Of a stretch of DNA of 38,127 nt, positions 7,881 to 18,594 are shown in pieces. Source of the stretch: Herbaspirillum sp. CF444. GTDB taxonomy: Bacteria; Pseudomonadota; Gammaproteobacteria; Burkholderiales; Burkholderiaceae_D. The stretch lies in contig NZ_AKJW01000056.1 in assembly GCF_000282135.1 (NCBI RefSeq), forward strand, positions 1 through 38,127. The letters are read 5' to 3'. The notes under the pieces are model-generated. The model saw only the letters and a program-made list of their open reading frames with translations. It made no database searches and had not been told where the DNA came from. Position 1 is the first letter of the stretch; each line of letters begins with the position of its first letter. A program made the translations under genes and the position numbers.

Positions 7881-8600
7881 ATGTCAGAAAACAAGTCCGG
7901 CAAACCGCTTTTTTACGATCCGACCGAACATCGCATCCGCAGCTTCGTCACGCGCGCAGGCCGCTTGTCGGGGGCGCAGGCGCGCGCCATCGAGGAGCTG
8001 GGGCCGCAGTTCTTGTTGCCGTATGCAAAGGAGACGCTGGATATCGATGCGGCCTTCGGACGCACGGCGCCGACGGTGTTTGAAATCGGCTTCGGCATGG
8101 GCGACACCAGCGCGAAGATTGCGGCGGACATGCCGGAGAAGAATTTCATCGGCGTGGAAGTGCATACGCCGGGCGTGGGCAGTCTGCTGAAACAGATCGG
8201 CGAGCAGGGCCTGACCAACATGCGCCTGATCCAGCACGATGCGGTGGAAGTATTGACCAACATGATTGCACCCGGCGCGCTGGCCGGCGCGCATGTGTTC
8301 TTTCCGGATCCGTGGCACAAGGCGCGTCACAACAAGCGCCGCCTGATCCAGGGGCCGCTGGTGAGCCTGCTGGCGTCGCGCATCGCGCCGGGCGGCTACC
8401 TGCATTGCGCCACCGACTGGGAAGAGTACGCGATCCAGATGCTGGAAGTGCTGGGCGCGGAGCCGACGCTGAAAAACAGCACCGACGCCGCCGAAGGTTA
8501 TGCGCCGCGTCCCGATTACCGCCCTGTCACCAAGTTCGAAAACCGCGGCCTGCGCTTGGGTCACGGCGTGTGGGATCTCGTGTTCATCAAACAGCCCTGA
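7881..8600 (+). CDS. trmB: tRNA (guanine-N7-)-methyltransferase TrmB
   Basis: Forms m7G46 in the variable loop of tRNAs using S-adenosylmethionine. The 239-residue length matches the family. The SAM-binding motif EIGFGMG lies at 68-74, acidic motif II IGVEVH at 90-95, and the signature [15 protein letters not shown] at 140-154. The C-terminal TDWEEYA and [15 protein letters not shown] segments are also typical. The ATG at 7881 was chosen because the frame upstream runs through the tRNA gene; the ribosome site is weak. It lies just downstream of tRNA-Gly and is convergent with the chemoreceptor gene across a structured repeat. Confidence 0.95.
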   Translation: MSENKSGKPLFYDPTEHRIRSFVTRAGRLSGAQARAIEELGPQFLLPYAKETLDIDAAFGRTAPTVFEIGFGMGDTSAKIAADMPEKNFIGVEVHTPGVGSLLKQIGEQGLTNMRLIQHDAVEVLTNMIAPGALAGAHVFFPDPWHKARHNKRRLIQGPLVSLLASRIAPGGYLHCATDWEEYAIQMLEVLGAEPTLKNSTDAAEGYAPRPDYRPVTKFENRGLRLGHGVWDLVFIKQP

Positions 8601-8611
8601 TATCTTTTTCC

Positions 8612-8775
8612 AACCTGTTTGCGATCTGTAGCGAAAGGCCATCAGCTGGTGGCGGACGGAGCGGAGCTCAGTTGCGCAACCCTTGGAGCGTACTCTGGTA
8701 CGTGAGGATTCCGAGCAGCGCCCAAGGGTTGCCAATTCGCAGATCATGACCTCGCAGCAAGATCGCAGACAGGTT
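8612..8775. repeat. Imperfect long hairpin between convergent trmB and chemoreceptor genes
   Basis: Outer arms are AACCTGT(T/C)TGCGATCT at 8612 and its complement ending at 8775; inner arms pair CAACCCTTGG with CCAAGGGTTG. A central GTACTCTGGTACGTGAGG segment is of a kind seen in dispersed extragenic repeats of Burkholderiales. The right end overlaps the stop codon of the chemoreceptor. It probably acts as a bidirectional terminator or mRNA end structure. A related-looking structure begins near the end of the window (38026). Confidence 0.65.
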
Positions 8776-10348
8776 AGGCGCGCAGTTTGAACACACTCAC
8801 CGCGCGCGCCAGACCGGCCGCCTGATCCTGCAGGCTTTCTGCAGCGGCGGCGGCTTCTTCCACCAGCGCGGCGTTCTGCTGCGTGACCGTGTCCATTTGC
8901 TCAACTGCGCGATTGACTTCGTCGATGCCGACGCTTTGCTCGCGGTTGGCGCGCGTGATCTCGTCCATGATGGTTGCCACCTGCGTGACCGCGCCAACGA
9001 TTTCCTGCATGGTCTGGCCGGCGTTGGCGACCAGGCTGGTGCCGGCGTTGATCTTGCTGACCGAGTCGCCGATGAGTTCCTTGATTTCCTTGGCCGCGGT
9101 TGCACTGCGTTGGGCCAGCGTGCGCACTTCGGAGGCAACCACCGCAAAACCCCGGCCCTGTTCGCCGGCACGCGCCGCTTCGACGGCGGCGTTGAGGGCG
9201 AGGATGTTGGTCTGGAAGGCGATGCCGTCGATGACGCCGATGATGTCGACGATCTTGTGCGAGCTGTGCTCGATGGCGTTCATGGTATCGACCACCGCTG
9301 CGACCATCTCGCCGCCCTTGACGGCAACGCCGGAAGCATCGGCGGCGAGCTTGTTCGCTTGCTGGGTATTGTCGGCGTTCTGTCTCACGGTCGACGTGAT
9401 TTCTTCCATCGATGCCGCCGTCTCTTCCAGCGAACTGGCTTGTTCTTCGGTGCGCGAGGACAAGTCCTGGTTGCCGGTGGCGATCTCGCCGGAGGCGGTG
9501 GCGATGGTGTCGGTCCCGGCGCGTACTTCACTGACGATCTTGACCAGGTTGTCGTTCATGTCCTTCAGGGCTTGCAGCAGCTGCGCGGTTTCATCCTTGC
9601 CGCTGACCACCACTTGCGAGCGCAGATCGCCGGCCGCCACCGTCTGGGCAATCGTCACGGCGATATTGAGTGGCCGCGTGATGCTGGTCACCAGCCAGAA
9701 GGTGACAATGCTGCCGAGCACCAGCGCCAGCAGGATGGACACCACCAGCGTCAGGCGCGCTTGGCGATAGTCGGATGCCGTATCCAGGGCGATTTCTTCA
9801 CGGAATTTGTCGGCGGCCTTGCGCACGTCGGCGACGATGTCGTCGATCATCTGCGTCGGCACGCGGTCGGCGCCTTTGACGGCGTCATCGACACGCCCGA
9901 CGCTGTCGCGGTCGTCCGGTTTGTATTCTTTCTGGAGCGCGGCGAGATAGTGGACGCCCAGGTCGGCATGCGCCTGCTGTGCATGCTTGAGCTTGTCGGT
10001 GCTCATGTTGAGCGCCGGCAGCAGGCTGCCGAGTTTGTCCAGGTTGGCCTGGGTGGCTTTGCCTTCGTCAATGAAGGCCTGGCGGTATTTGGTGAAAGAC
10101 GCAATGTCCTTGCCGCGCAGCAAGGTGTTTTTCCATTCCTGCACCTGGATCTTGAACTGCACCTGAGCGCTGCGGGCAGAGTCGATCGCTTTTTCGATGA
10201 TGGCGGCCTTTTGCATCGCCTGGGTGTTCTGCTCAAAGCTCTCGTTGAGCGTCATCCAGCCCCGCACGCCGACAAAAATGGTCGCCAGCAGCAACAACGC
10301 CGCCAGCAGGCCAAGACGCGTACCTATCTTCAGATCGGTCAGCTTCAT
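8774..10348 (-). CDS. Methyl-accepting chemotaxis protein
   Basis: Transmembrane chemoreceptor of 524 residues from the ATG at 10348, which has a GGGGGGT ribosome site. TM1 is about 11-29. The periplasmic domain to about 198 is helical and Ala/Lys/Asp rich, consistent with a 4HB sensor. TM2 is about 199-222, then HAMP ([19 protein letters not shown]). The cytoplasmic coiled coil has the invariant tip [20 protein letters not shown] (373-392) and [20 protein letters not shown]. The methylation helix [20 protein letters not shown] is present. The C-terminus ends in FKLRA with no CheR-binding pentapeptide. The ligand cannot be told, and no che genes are nearby. Confidence 0.95.
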   Translation of the reverse strand: MKLTDLKIGTRLGLLAALLLLATIFVGVRGWMTLNESFEQNTQAMQKAAIIEKAIDSARSAQVQFKIQVQEWKNTLLRGKDIASFTKYRQAFIDEGKATQANLDKLGSLLPALNMSTDKLKHAQQAHADLGVHYLAALQKEYKPDDRDSVGRVDDAVKGADRVPTQMIDDIVADVRKAADKFREEIALDTASDYRQARLTLVVSILLALVLGSIVTFWLVTSITRPLNIAVTIAQTVAAGDLRSQVVVSGKDETAQLLQALKDMNDNLVKIVSEVRAGTDTIATASGEIATGNQDLSSRTEEQASSLEETAASMEEITSTVRQNADNTQQANKLAADASGVAVKGGEMVAAVVDTMNAIEHSSHKIVDIIGVIDGIAFQTNILALNAAVEAARAGEQGRGFAVVASEVRTLAQRSATAAKEIKELIGDSVSKINAGTSLVANAGQTMQEIVGAVTQVATIMDEITRANREQSVGIDEVNRAVEQMDTVTQQNAALVEEAAAAAESLQDQAAGLARAVSVFKLRA

Positions 10349-10478
10349 ATACCCCCCATGCTTGTGTTTGCGCGGAAATATAGCGTCGTACACCGACGGC
10401 CCCCTGCTGCAAGATCGGACCGAATGTATTAACAATATATCTACTTATGGCAAAGCATGATACGTACCACCGGGTATG

Positions 10479-12323
<1,845 letters not shown>

Positions 12324-13196
12324 TTATTGCAAAAATCCCTTGCTGACCGCAACCAGCAAAAACACGCCGAGTGCGGCGCGATAAACAATGAAAGGCCAGG
12401 TCGAGAAACGCTCGAGGAATTTCATCAATCCCCAGATCGCGCAAAACGCCGACAGGCTCGCCACCACGATGCCGAACAACAGCAGCGACCATGCCTGCAG
12501 CGGGATATGCGCATGCAGCAGCACGGCCAGTTCCTTGAGGCCGGCCAGCGCAATCGCCGGCAAGCCGAGCAGGAAGGAAAAGCGCGCGGCTTCTTCCCGC
12601 TTGAAATTGAGGAACAACGCGGCGGTCAGCGTCGAGCCCGAGCGCGACACGCCCGGAATCAGCGCGCCGACCTGCGCGATGCCGACGATCAGCGCATCGC
12701 GCAAACGCATCTCATCGACGCTGCGGCGATGACGGCAAGCCAGTTCGGCAATCGCCAGCAGGATCGCCATGGCGATGCACGACCAGCCGATCACCGACAG
12801 GCTGCGCAATGGCGAGCCGCAGGCGTTCAGTACATGCGACAAGGCCAGCCCGGCGATGCCGATGGGGATGGTCGCCAGGATGATGGCGACGGCCAGGCGA
12901 AACATCGGGCTGTTGAAATCGCGCTGCTTCCATGCGGCGATGCTGCCGGTGGTGACGGCAGAGACGTCGCGCCAGAAATAACTGACCACCGCAGCCAGCG
13001 CCGCCAGTTGCATCGCCGCCGAAAACGCCGAGCCCGGGTCATGCCAGCCCAGCACCGCCGGCACGATCCGCATATGCGCCGTGGATGAGATCGGCAACAA
13101 TTCAGTGATGCCCTGAACGATGCCGAGGAAACCGATCTGCAGATAATCCAGAGAAGCGAAGCCGATATCGAGACCGGCGCTGCATACATTTGCCAC
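12324..13196 (-). CDS. UppP/BacA-family undecaprenyl-diphosphatase paralogue 2
   Basis: Integral membrane phosphatase of the BacA family, recycling undecaprenyl diphosphate for cell-wall synthesis. Both signatures are present: GIVQGITELLPISSTAH (25-41, with the catalytic Glu32 and Ser37/38) and PGVSRSGST. Multiple hydrophobic segments span the 290-residue chain. It differs clearly from its neighbour: PISSTAH instead of PISSTGH, a longer N-terminus with Cys, and a shorter charged loop. It lies 33 bases after the paralogue and directly abuts recQ. A second enzyme may confer bacitracin tolerance or act on a related lipid; this is inference. Confidence 0.88.
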   Translation of the reverse strand: MANVCSAGLDIGFASLDYLQIGFLGIVQGITELLPISSTAHMRIVPAVLGWHDPGSAFSAAMQLAALAAVVSYFWRDVSAVTTGSIAAWKQRDFNSPMFRLAVAIILATIPIGIAGLALSHVLNACGSPLRSLSVIGWSCIAMAILLAIAELACRHRRSVDEMRLRDALIVGIAQVGALIPGVSRSGSTLTAALFLNFKREEAARFSFLLGLPAIALAGLKELAVLLHAHIPLQAWSLLLFGIVVASLSAFCAIWGLMKFLERFSTWPFIVYRAALGVFLLVAVSKGFLQ

Positions 13197-13229
13197 GATG
13201 AATTCCTTATTTACTTATTCAATCCAGAC

Positions 13230-14078
13230 TTATTCCACCCAGGCGACCACGCCGCTGTAGGCAGTACCGAGAATCACCAGGCCGAACAGGATGCGATACC
13301 AGGCAAACACGGTGAAGTCATGCGAGCTGATGTAACGCAACAGCCAGCGCACGCACAAGAAAGCCGAGATGAAGGCCGCCACGGTGCCGATGGTGAACAG
13401 CGGCGCGTCGGCGGCGCTCAGCAAGGCGCGCTCCTTGTACAGCGAATAGATGGTGGCGGCGAACAGCGTCGGGATCGCCAGGAAGAAGGAGAACTCGGTC
13501 GCCGCCTTGCGCGACAAGCCGAACATCATGCCGCCGATGATCGTCGCGCCGGAACGGCTGGTGCCGGGGATCAGCGCAAAGGCCTGGGCGCAACCGACCT
13601 TGAAGGCGTCCAGCGGCGTCATGTCGTCGACCGAATCGATGCGCGCATAGACGGCACGGCCCTTGTTGCGACGCTCCACCCACAGGATGATCAGGCCGCC
13701 GACGATGAAGGCGATCGCCACCGGCACCGGTGCGAACAGCACGGCCTTGATCTTCTTGCTGAACAGGAAGCCCAGGATGGCCGCCGGCAGGAAGGCGATG
13801 ATCAGGTTGATCACCAGGCGCTGCGCCTTGCGGTCGCTGAACAGGCCGCCGATGACCGACGCGATGCGCGCGCGGTATTCCCAGCACACGGCGAGGATGG
13901 CGCCGGCCTGGATGACGATCTCAAAGACGTCGACTTTTTCCTTCGGAAACGCCGGGCCGGCGAAATGCAGCAGGCTGCCTGCAAGAATCAGATGTCCGGT
14001 GGAAGAAATCGGTAGAAATTCGGTCAGGCCTTCCACGATGCCCATGATGAGGGCTTTGAGAGCGAGAATTGTGTCCAT
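13230..14078 (-). CDS. uppP: Undecaprenyl-diphosphatase UppP (BacA)
   Basis: Dephosphorylates undecaprenyl diphosphate at the inner membrane so the lipid carrier can be reused for peptidoglycan and surface polymers. From the ATG at 14078 the product has 282 residues and the canonical signatures [17 protein letters not shown] (13-29) and PGTSRSGAT, with about eight hydrophobic segments. A TTG at 14099 extends the frame but the ATG gives the usual [13 protein letters not shown] beginning. No strong ribosome site is visible for either. This copy is closer to the textbook sequence than the second one downstream and is probably the housekeeping enzyme. Confidence 0.93.
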   Translation of the reverse strand: MDTILALKALIMGIVEGLTEFLPISSTGHLILAGSLLHFAGPAFPKEKVDVFEIVIQAGAILAVCWEYRARIASVIGGLFSDRKAQRLVINLIIAFLPAAILGFLFSKKIKAVLFAPVPVAIAFIVGGLIILWVERRNKGRAVYARIDSVDDMTPLDAFKVGCAQAFALIPGTSRSGATIIGGMMFGLSRKAATEFSFFLAIPTLFAATIYSLYKERALLSAADAPLFTIGTVAAFISAFLCVRWLLRYISSHDFTVFAWYRILFGLVILGTAYSGVVAWVE

Positions 14079-14277
14079 GCTGAGGGGATAGTGGGTCAAA
14101 AGAACCGGCGGCGGCGCCGGTCGAATTCCGCATTTTACTGGTTCGGGACGGGACGAGTGCGTTTTTGCTCGGGCACGCGAGAAACTGCGCGGGATTCTCG
14201 AAGTCAGACGATCTCATCAGGCAATCTGAGCGCAACCAGTACGTCATCCCATTGCAGTCCGTTTCCGGAGAATAATC

Positions 14278-15912
14278 ATGACAATGCAACATCATCCCGT
14301 CTTGATCGTCGGCGCCGGCCCGACCGGCCTCACCGCCGCCATGGAGTTGTCCCGCCTGGGCGTGCCGGTGCGCCTGATCGACAAGCTGGCGGCGCCGTCG
14401 ACGACCTCGCGCGCGCTGGCGGTGCAGGCGCGCACGCTGGAGTTGCTGCAGCAACGTGGTCTGACTGACAAGATGCTGGCGGCCGGCAACAAGGCCAGCG
14501 CGGGCAGCCTGTACGGTCGCGGCAAGCTGCTCGGCAAGATCGACCTGAGCCGGATTCCCGGGCGACACAATTACGTATTGCTGTTGTCGCAAGCCGAAAC
14601 CGAACGCCTGCTGACGGAGCAATTGCAGCAGCAAGGCGTGCAGATAGAACGCGGCGTCGAACTGATCGGCTTCGTGCAAGCGCAACCGTCCACGCCCGAC
14701 AGCGGCGTCATGGCCGAACTGCGCCATGCCGACGGCACCGTCGAACAAATGCAGGCGGCGGTGCTGATCAGCGCCGAGGGCGCCCACAGCAGCGCGCGTC
14801 ACGCGCTCAAGCTGCCGTTTGAAGGCAAGTCGCTCAAACCCACCTATGCGCTGGCCGATCTGTATGCGGGCGGCGAAATTGCGTCGGATCAGTTGTCGAT
14901 CTTCATTTCGGATCACGGCTTTCTGGCGATGTTTCCGCTGGCGCAAGGCCATTTCCGCATGATTGCCATCGAGCCCGATGCGGACGGACAACAGCATGAG
15001 GAGTCGGTGCGCGACATTCCCGACGATCCGCCGACGCTCTCGCAATTACAGGCGATCTACGACGCGCATTCGCCGATGCCGGCGACGCTGACCAATGTCG
15101 TCTGGAGTTCGCACTTCCGCATCAACAGCCGCATGTTGCAGACGCTGCGGCAAGGCAACGTCTTCTTCGGCGGCGATGCCGCGCATATCCACAGTCCTGC
15201 CGGCGGACAAGGCATGAACACCGGCATCCAGGACATGGTCGACCTGTGCTGGAAGCTCGCGCTGGTGCTGCAAGGCCGGGCCGATGCCGCCTTGCTCGAT
15301 ACCTACGAGCGCGACCGTTTGCCGGTGATCCGCAATATCGTCACCCGCACCGAGGCGGCCACCGATGTGCTCAATTCGCGCAACACGCTGGTGCATAGAC
15401 TGGTGACGCATATTGCGCCGCTGGCGCTGAGCATCGACGTCATCCAGGACACCGCCACGCGTCTGATCAGCGAGATCAATATCGACTACCGCGGCAGTCC
15501 GCTGTCGGTCACGCATGACGCCGGCGGCAGCCTGCACGGCGGCGACCGCCTTCCGGATATCGATGTCATCGCGTGGGAACACAACAGCAGCGACGACGAA
15601 TCGCGCGAGGGCAATCTGTATGCGCTGCTGGACCCATCACGCCTGACGCTGCTGATCGCGCAAGGCGCGGCGGCGCCGATACTGCCGCAGGATTGGCGCG
15701 AACAATTGCGCCGTTGGGAAGCCGTACTGACGATACGGCACATCGCGGCGGCACTGGCGGATGGACAGGATCGCGAGTTCAGGAACCTGTTCGGCTCCTA
15801 CCATCTGCACGTCGCGCGGCCTGACTGCTATCTCGGCTTCGTGGGCGATGCGGCGCAGTGGGATGCTCTGATTGCGTGGCTGGAGCAATGGTTTTCGCCA
15901 AGCGCAGGCTAG
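14278..15912 (+). CDS. FAD-dependent monooxygenase, PheA/TfdB aromatic hydroxylase type
   Basis: Probable class A flavoprotein hydroxylase acting on a phenol-like or other aromatic compound with NAD(P)H. The 544 residues show the FAD motif VLIVGAGPTGLTAAMEL (8-24) and the GD motif GGDAAHIHSPAGGQGMNTG (298-316), followed by the helix DMVDLCWKLALVLQG typical of the family. The DG motif near 166-171 reads SAEGAHS, with Glu where Asp is usual. The C-terminal 130 residues resemble the thioredoxin-like domain of phenol hydroxylases. A good GGAG lies eight bases before the ATG. There is no partner ring-cleavage gene, so the substrate is unknown. Confidence 0.88.
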   Translation: MTMQHHPVLIVGAGPTGLTAAMELSRLGVPVRLIDKLAAPSTTSRALAVQARTLELLQQRGLTDKMLAAGNKASAGSLYGRGKLLGKIDLSRIPGRHNYVLLLSQAETERLLTEQLQQQGVQIERGVELIGFVQAQPSTPDSGVMAELRHADGTVEQMQAAVLISAEGAHSSARHALKLPFEGKSLKPTYALADLYAGGEIASDQLSIFISDHGFLAMFPLAQGHFRMIAIEPDADGQQHEESVRDIPDDPPTLSQLQAIYDAHSPMPATLTNVVWSSHFRINSRMLQTLRQGNVFFGGDAAHIHSPAGGQGMNTGIQDMVDLCWKLALVLQGRADAALLDTYERDRLPVIRNIVTRTEAATDVLNSRNTLVHRLVTHIAPLALSIDVIQDTATRLISEINIDYRGSPLSVTHDAGGSLHGGDRLPDIDVIAWEHNSSDDESREGNLYALLDPSRLTLLIAQGAAAPILPQDWREQLRRWEAVLTIRHIAAALADGQDREFRNLFGSYHLHVARPDCYLGFVGDAAQWDALIAWLEQWFSPSAG

Positions 15913-15961
15913 CGCGTATGACATATACTTCCCTACCCGATTCTTTATGAAGCCTGCCGCC

Positions 15962-16321
15962 ATGTCCGACATCACCATCTATCACAACTCCAAATGCGGC
16001 ACCTCGCGCAACGCCCTGGAAATGATCCGCGCCGCCGGCATCGAGCCGCAAGTGATCGAATACCTGAAGACGCCGCCCGACCGCGCCACGCTCAAGAAGA
16101 TCGTCGCCGACAGCGGCCGGCCGGTGCGCGACATCATGCGCCGTCGCGGCACGTCGTACGACGAGATGGATCTGGACAACCCCAGGTGGAGCGACGAGCA
16201 GTTGATCGATCTGATGCTGAAAGATCCGGTCCTGATCGAGCGTCCCATCGTCGTCACGCCATTGGGGACGCGGCTGTGCCGGCCGCTTGAAAAATTGCAG
16301 GAAATATTGCCGCGGGCCTGA
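15962..16321 (+). CDS. arsC: ArsC-family glutaredoxin-dependent reductase
   Basis: Resembles E. coli-type arsenate reductase: MSDITIYHNSKCGTSRNALE with the catalytic Cys12, then VIEYLKTPP, RPIVVTPLGTRLCRP and LEILPRA-like ends. Arginines equivalent to the arsenate-binding set are present (the RRRG segment and both Arg in GTRLCRP). At 119 residues it stops where the long C-terminal tail of plasmid ArsC begins, the usual size for chromosomal ArsC/YffB-like proteins. No arsR, arsB or acr3 gene is adjacent, so a general redox role is possible. An in-frame ATG at 15947 is an alternative start; the chosen one aligns with the family. Confidence 0.88.
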   Translation: MSDITIYHNSKCGTSRNALEMIRAAGIEPQVIEYLKTPPDRATLKKIVADSGRPVRDIMRRRGTSYDEMDLDNPRWSDEQLIDLMLKDPVLIERPIVVTPLGTRLCRPLEKLQEILPRA

Positions 16322-16370
16322 CGCTTTCTCCGCCCACGACTTGTCCGGCAATCGGATTGCGGGCAGCTTC

Positions 16371-17207
16371 TTATACGGTGGGAAGCTTCGAACTGTCAGC
16401 CCAGAACAAAGCCTTGCGTTGCAGAATCCCCATCAGCACATGCAAGCACACGCCGATCGCCGACAGCACGAACAGCGTCGCGAACACGCCCGCCGTGTCG
16501 AGATTGACGTTCATCTGCATGATCGCATTGCCGAGTCCCTTGCGCGAGCCGAGGAACTCGCCGACGATGGCGCCGAGGATGCTGAAGATGATCGCGATGT
16601 TGAGTCCCGCGAAAATCATCGGCAGCGCGCCCGGCAGGCGCACCATCGTAAAAATCTGCCAGCGCGTCGCGCGCAGCGAACGCATCAGTTCCAGCCGCGC
16701 CGGATCGGTCGAGCGCAGGCCGCTGATGACGTTGACCAGGATCGGGAAGAAGGCGATCGTCGCGGCGATGATCACCTTGGACGTCATGCCGAAACCGAAC
16801 CACATGATGAACAGCGGCGCCACCGCCACCTTGGGCGTGGTCTGAATGGCGATCAGGTAGGGATACAAGGTTTTTTCCGCCAGCGGAAATTGCGCGATCA
16901 CACCGCCCAGCACGATGCCGAACAGCGCCGCCAGCAGGAAACCCAGCATGGCTTCGCCGAGCGTGTACAGCGCGTTGTCCCAATAGCTGGTGTTCATCAG
17001 CGACAAGGCGATATTCGACGGCGCCGGCATGATGTAAATCGGGATGTCGAAGCCGCGGATGATGGCTTCCCAGATCGCCACCACGGCGACGAACACGCCG
17101 GGGATCAGCATCAGTTCCGGACGCGCCTTGAGCGTGCGACGCAGATTGAAGGAGGACGGCGCAGGCGTCGCTTGCGTGGTGGCCGCGCTGGTCGGAACGC
17201 TTTCCAT
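16371..17207 (-). CDS. ABC transporter permease, SsuC/TauC type
   Basis: Inner-membrane subunit of a nitrate/sulfonate/taurine-type importer. About six hydrophobic segments lie in 278 residues. The EAA-like loop that docks the ATPase is SLRATRWQIFTMVRLPGALP, and the GEFLGSRKGLGNAIMQ segment is typical of SsuC/TauC. The N-terminus is a low-complexity Ser/Thr/Pro stretch before the first helix. The start codon shares one base with the ATPase stop (TGATG), so the two are translationally coupled. Its binding protein is most likely the one at 24925, on the other strand of the same locus. Confidence 0.92.
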   Translation of the reverse strand: MESVPTSAATTQATPAPSSFNLRRTLKARPELMLIPGVFVAVVAIWEAIIRGFDIPIYIMPAPSNIALSLMNTSYWDNALYTLGEAMLGFLLAALFGIVLGGVIAQFPLAEKTLYPYLIAIQTTPKVAVAPLFIMWFGFGMTSKVIIAATIAFFPILVNVISGLRSTDPARLELMRSLRATRWQIFTMVRLPGALPMIFAGLNIAIIFSILGAIVGEFLGSRKGLGNAIMQMNVNLDTAGVFATLFVLSAIGVCLHVLMGILQRKALFWADSSKLPTV

Positions 17208-18046
17208 CAGATGAATCCTTGCGTATTGAATTGGCTGCGAATGCGGTTGCTGAACACGCCGAAGGCGTCGGTTGACATGATGTCGAGTCCGCGTTCGGCC
17301 GGCAGGTCGACCGTGACCAGGTCGGCGATGCGGCCGGGGCGATTGGACAGGACCATGACGTGGGTGCCGAGGAAGACCGCTTCCGGAATCGAGTGCGTGA
17401 CGAAGATGATGGTCTTGCCGGCCTTGCGCCAGATGCGCAGCAGCTCCAGGTTCATCACCTCGCGCGTCATGGCGTCGAGCGCGCCGAAGGGTTCGTCCAT
17501 CATGAGGATGGAGGGATCGTGGATCAGCGAACGCGCAATCGCCACGCGCTGCTGCATGCCGCCCGACAGTTCGCCCGGATAACGTCCGGCGAAGTCGGCC
17601 AGGCCGACCATCTCCAGCAACTCCTGCGCACGCACGCGACTGGCCGCCATGTCGAGGCCGAGCACCCTGGCCGGCAGCAGGACGTTGTCGATGGCGGTTT
17701 TCCAGGGCAGCAGCACCGGGCTCTGGAACACCATGCCGATGTCGCGATGCGGCTCGCGCACTTCTTCACCATTGACCTTGATCGATCCGGCCGAGCGCGG
17801 GATCAGGCCCGAGAGCAACTTGAGCAGCGTCGACTTGCCGCAGCCGGAAGGACCGACGATGGTCATGAAACCGCCTTGCGGCACCGTGACCGAAATCGGT
17901 CCGAGCGCCTGCACCTTGCCGCCGTCGTGGGTGGCATAGGTTTTTTCCAGCAACTCGACAACGATGGCGGCGGCCGTGGGCCGGTTCAGATGCGTGTTTG
18001 CTTCCCGACCGAATGAAGTGTCGCGCACGATGGACATGGCTGGCAT
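17207..18046 (-). CDS. ABC transporter ATPase, SsuB/TauB type
   Basis: Nucleotide-binding subunit for the downstream permease. Walker A GPSGCGKST (65-73), Q-loop VFQSP with Gln108, signature LSGGMQQR (160-167), Walker B ILMMDEP (180-186) and switch His218 are all intact. The family mark PFGALDAMTRE is present, as in SsuB/TauB/NrtD. An AGGAG nine bases before the ATG supports the start at 18046. It follows the aconitase-type small subunit by 38 bases, so transporter and enzymes share an operon. Confidence 0.94.
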   Translation of the reverse strand: MPAMSIVRDTSFGREANTHLNRPTAAAIVVELLEKTYATHDGGKVQALGPISVTVPQGGFMTIVGPSGCGKSTLLKLLSGLIPRSAGSIKVNGEEVREPHRDIGMVFQSPVLLPWKTAIDNVLLPARVLGLDMAASRVRAQELLEMVGLADFAGRYPGELSGGMQQRVAIARSLIHDPSILMMDEPFGALDAMTREVMNLELLRIWRKAGKTIIFVTHSIPEAVFLGTHVMVLSNRPGRIADLVTVDLPAERGLDIMSTDAFGVFSNRIRSQFNTQGFI

Positions 18047-18084
18047 CTAATTGACTCCTGAAGGTCACGCATCATAGAGCAAAA

Positions 18085-18594
18085 TCAGTTGACTAAAGTG
18101 GTCTTTACAAATTCGAGTCCGCCGCCTGCATTGACGATGTCCTGCAGGAACGGCGACAAAGGTTCGACCTGCATCTGCTTGCCGGTCGTGACGTTGTGAA
18201 TGGCGCCGCGGCTGAAATCGATGTCGAGTTGATGACCGTCGTCGATGGCGTCGAGTACTTCAGAAGTCACCATCAGCACCGGCACGCCCATGAAGATCGC
18301 CAGGCGGAACGGGCCGCGCGACAGCGAGCGCACCAGCAAGCCGACGCCGAGCGCCTTCATCGCGAGGAAGGGATGGCTGTGGTTGCTGCCGTGGGCGAAG
18401 TTGCAACCCGCCACGATGACGTCGCCAGGCTGCGCCTGCTGCGCGAACTCGGGACGCACTTCGGCGAGCAGATGGTGACGCAACATGCGCGGATCGAATT
18501 CGAAGACATGGCGCGCCGAAATCAGTTGGTCGCTGGAGATGTCGCTGGAGAATTTCCAGGCGCGGCCGCTGCTGGTTTTTCCCGGAGCCGTCAT
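18085..18594 (-). CDS. Aconitase-type hydro-lyase small subunit (LeuD-like)
   Basis: Swivel domain partner of the large subunit encoded upstream. The 169 residues contain the beta-sheet and loop GDVIVAGCNFAHGSNHSHP, then AMKALGVGLLVRSLSRGPFR and IFMGVPVLMV, which follow the LeuD fold order. The catalytic loop departs from isopropylmalate isomerase: where LeuD usually has GSSRE, this has GSNHS (69-73). That points to a different hydroxyacid substrate, as for homoaconitase-like or dimethylmaleate hydratase-like small subunits. The ATG overlaps the large-subunit stop by four bases (ATGA). The frame is open further upstream but only as a shadow of the large subunit. Confidence 0.85.
   Translation of the reverse strand: MTAPGKTSSGRAWKFSSDISSDQLISARHVFEFDPRMLRHHLLAEVRPEFAQQAQPGDVIVAGCNFAHGSNHSHPFLAMKALGVGLLVRSLSRGPFRLAIFMGVPVLMVTSEVLDAIDDGHQLDIDFSRGAIHNVTTGKQMQVEPLSPFLQDIVNAGGGLEFVKTTLVN

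Noticed and set aside
8897..10432. 511-codon plus-strand frame opposite the chemoreceptor
   Set aside because: His/Asp/Gly-rich shadow composition with no recognisable domain; the chemoreceptor frame is unmistakable.
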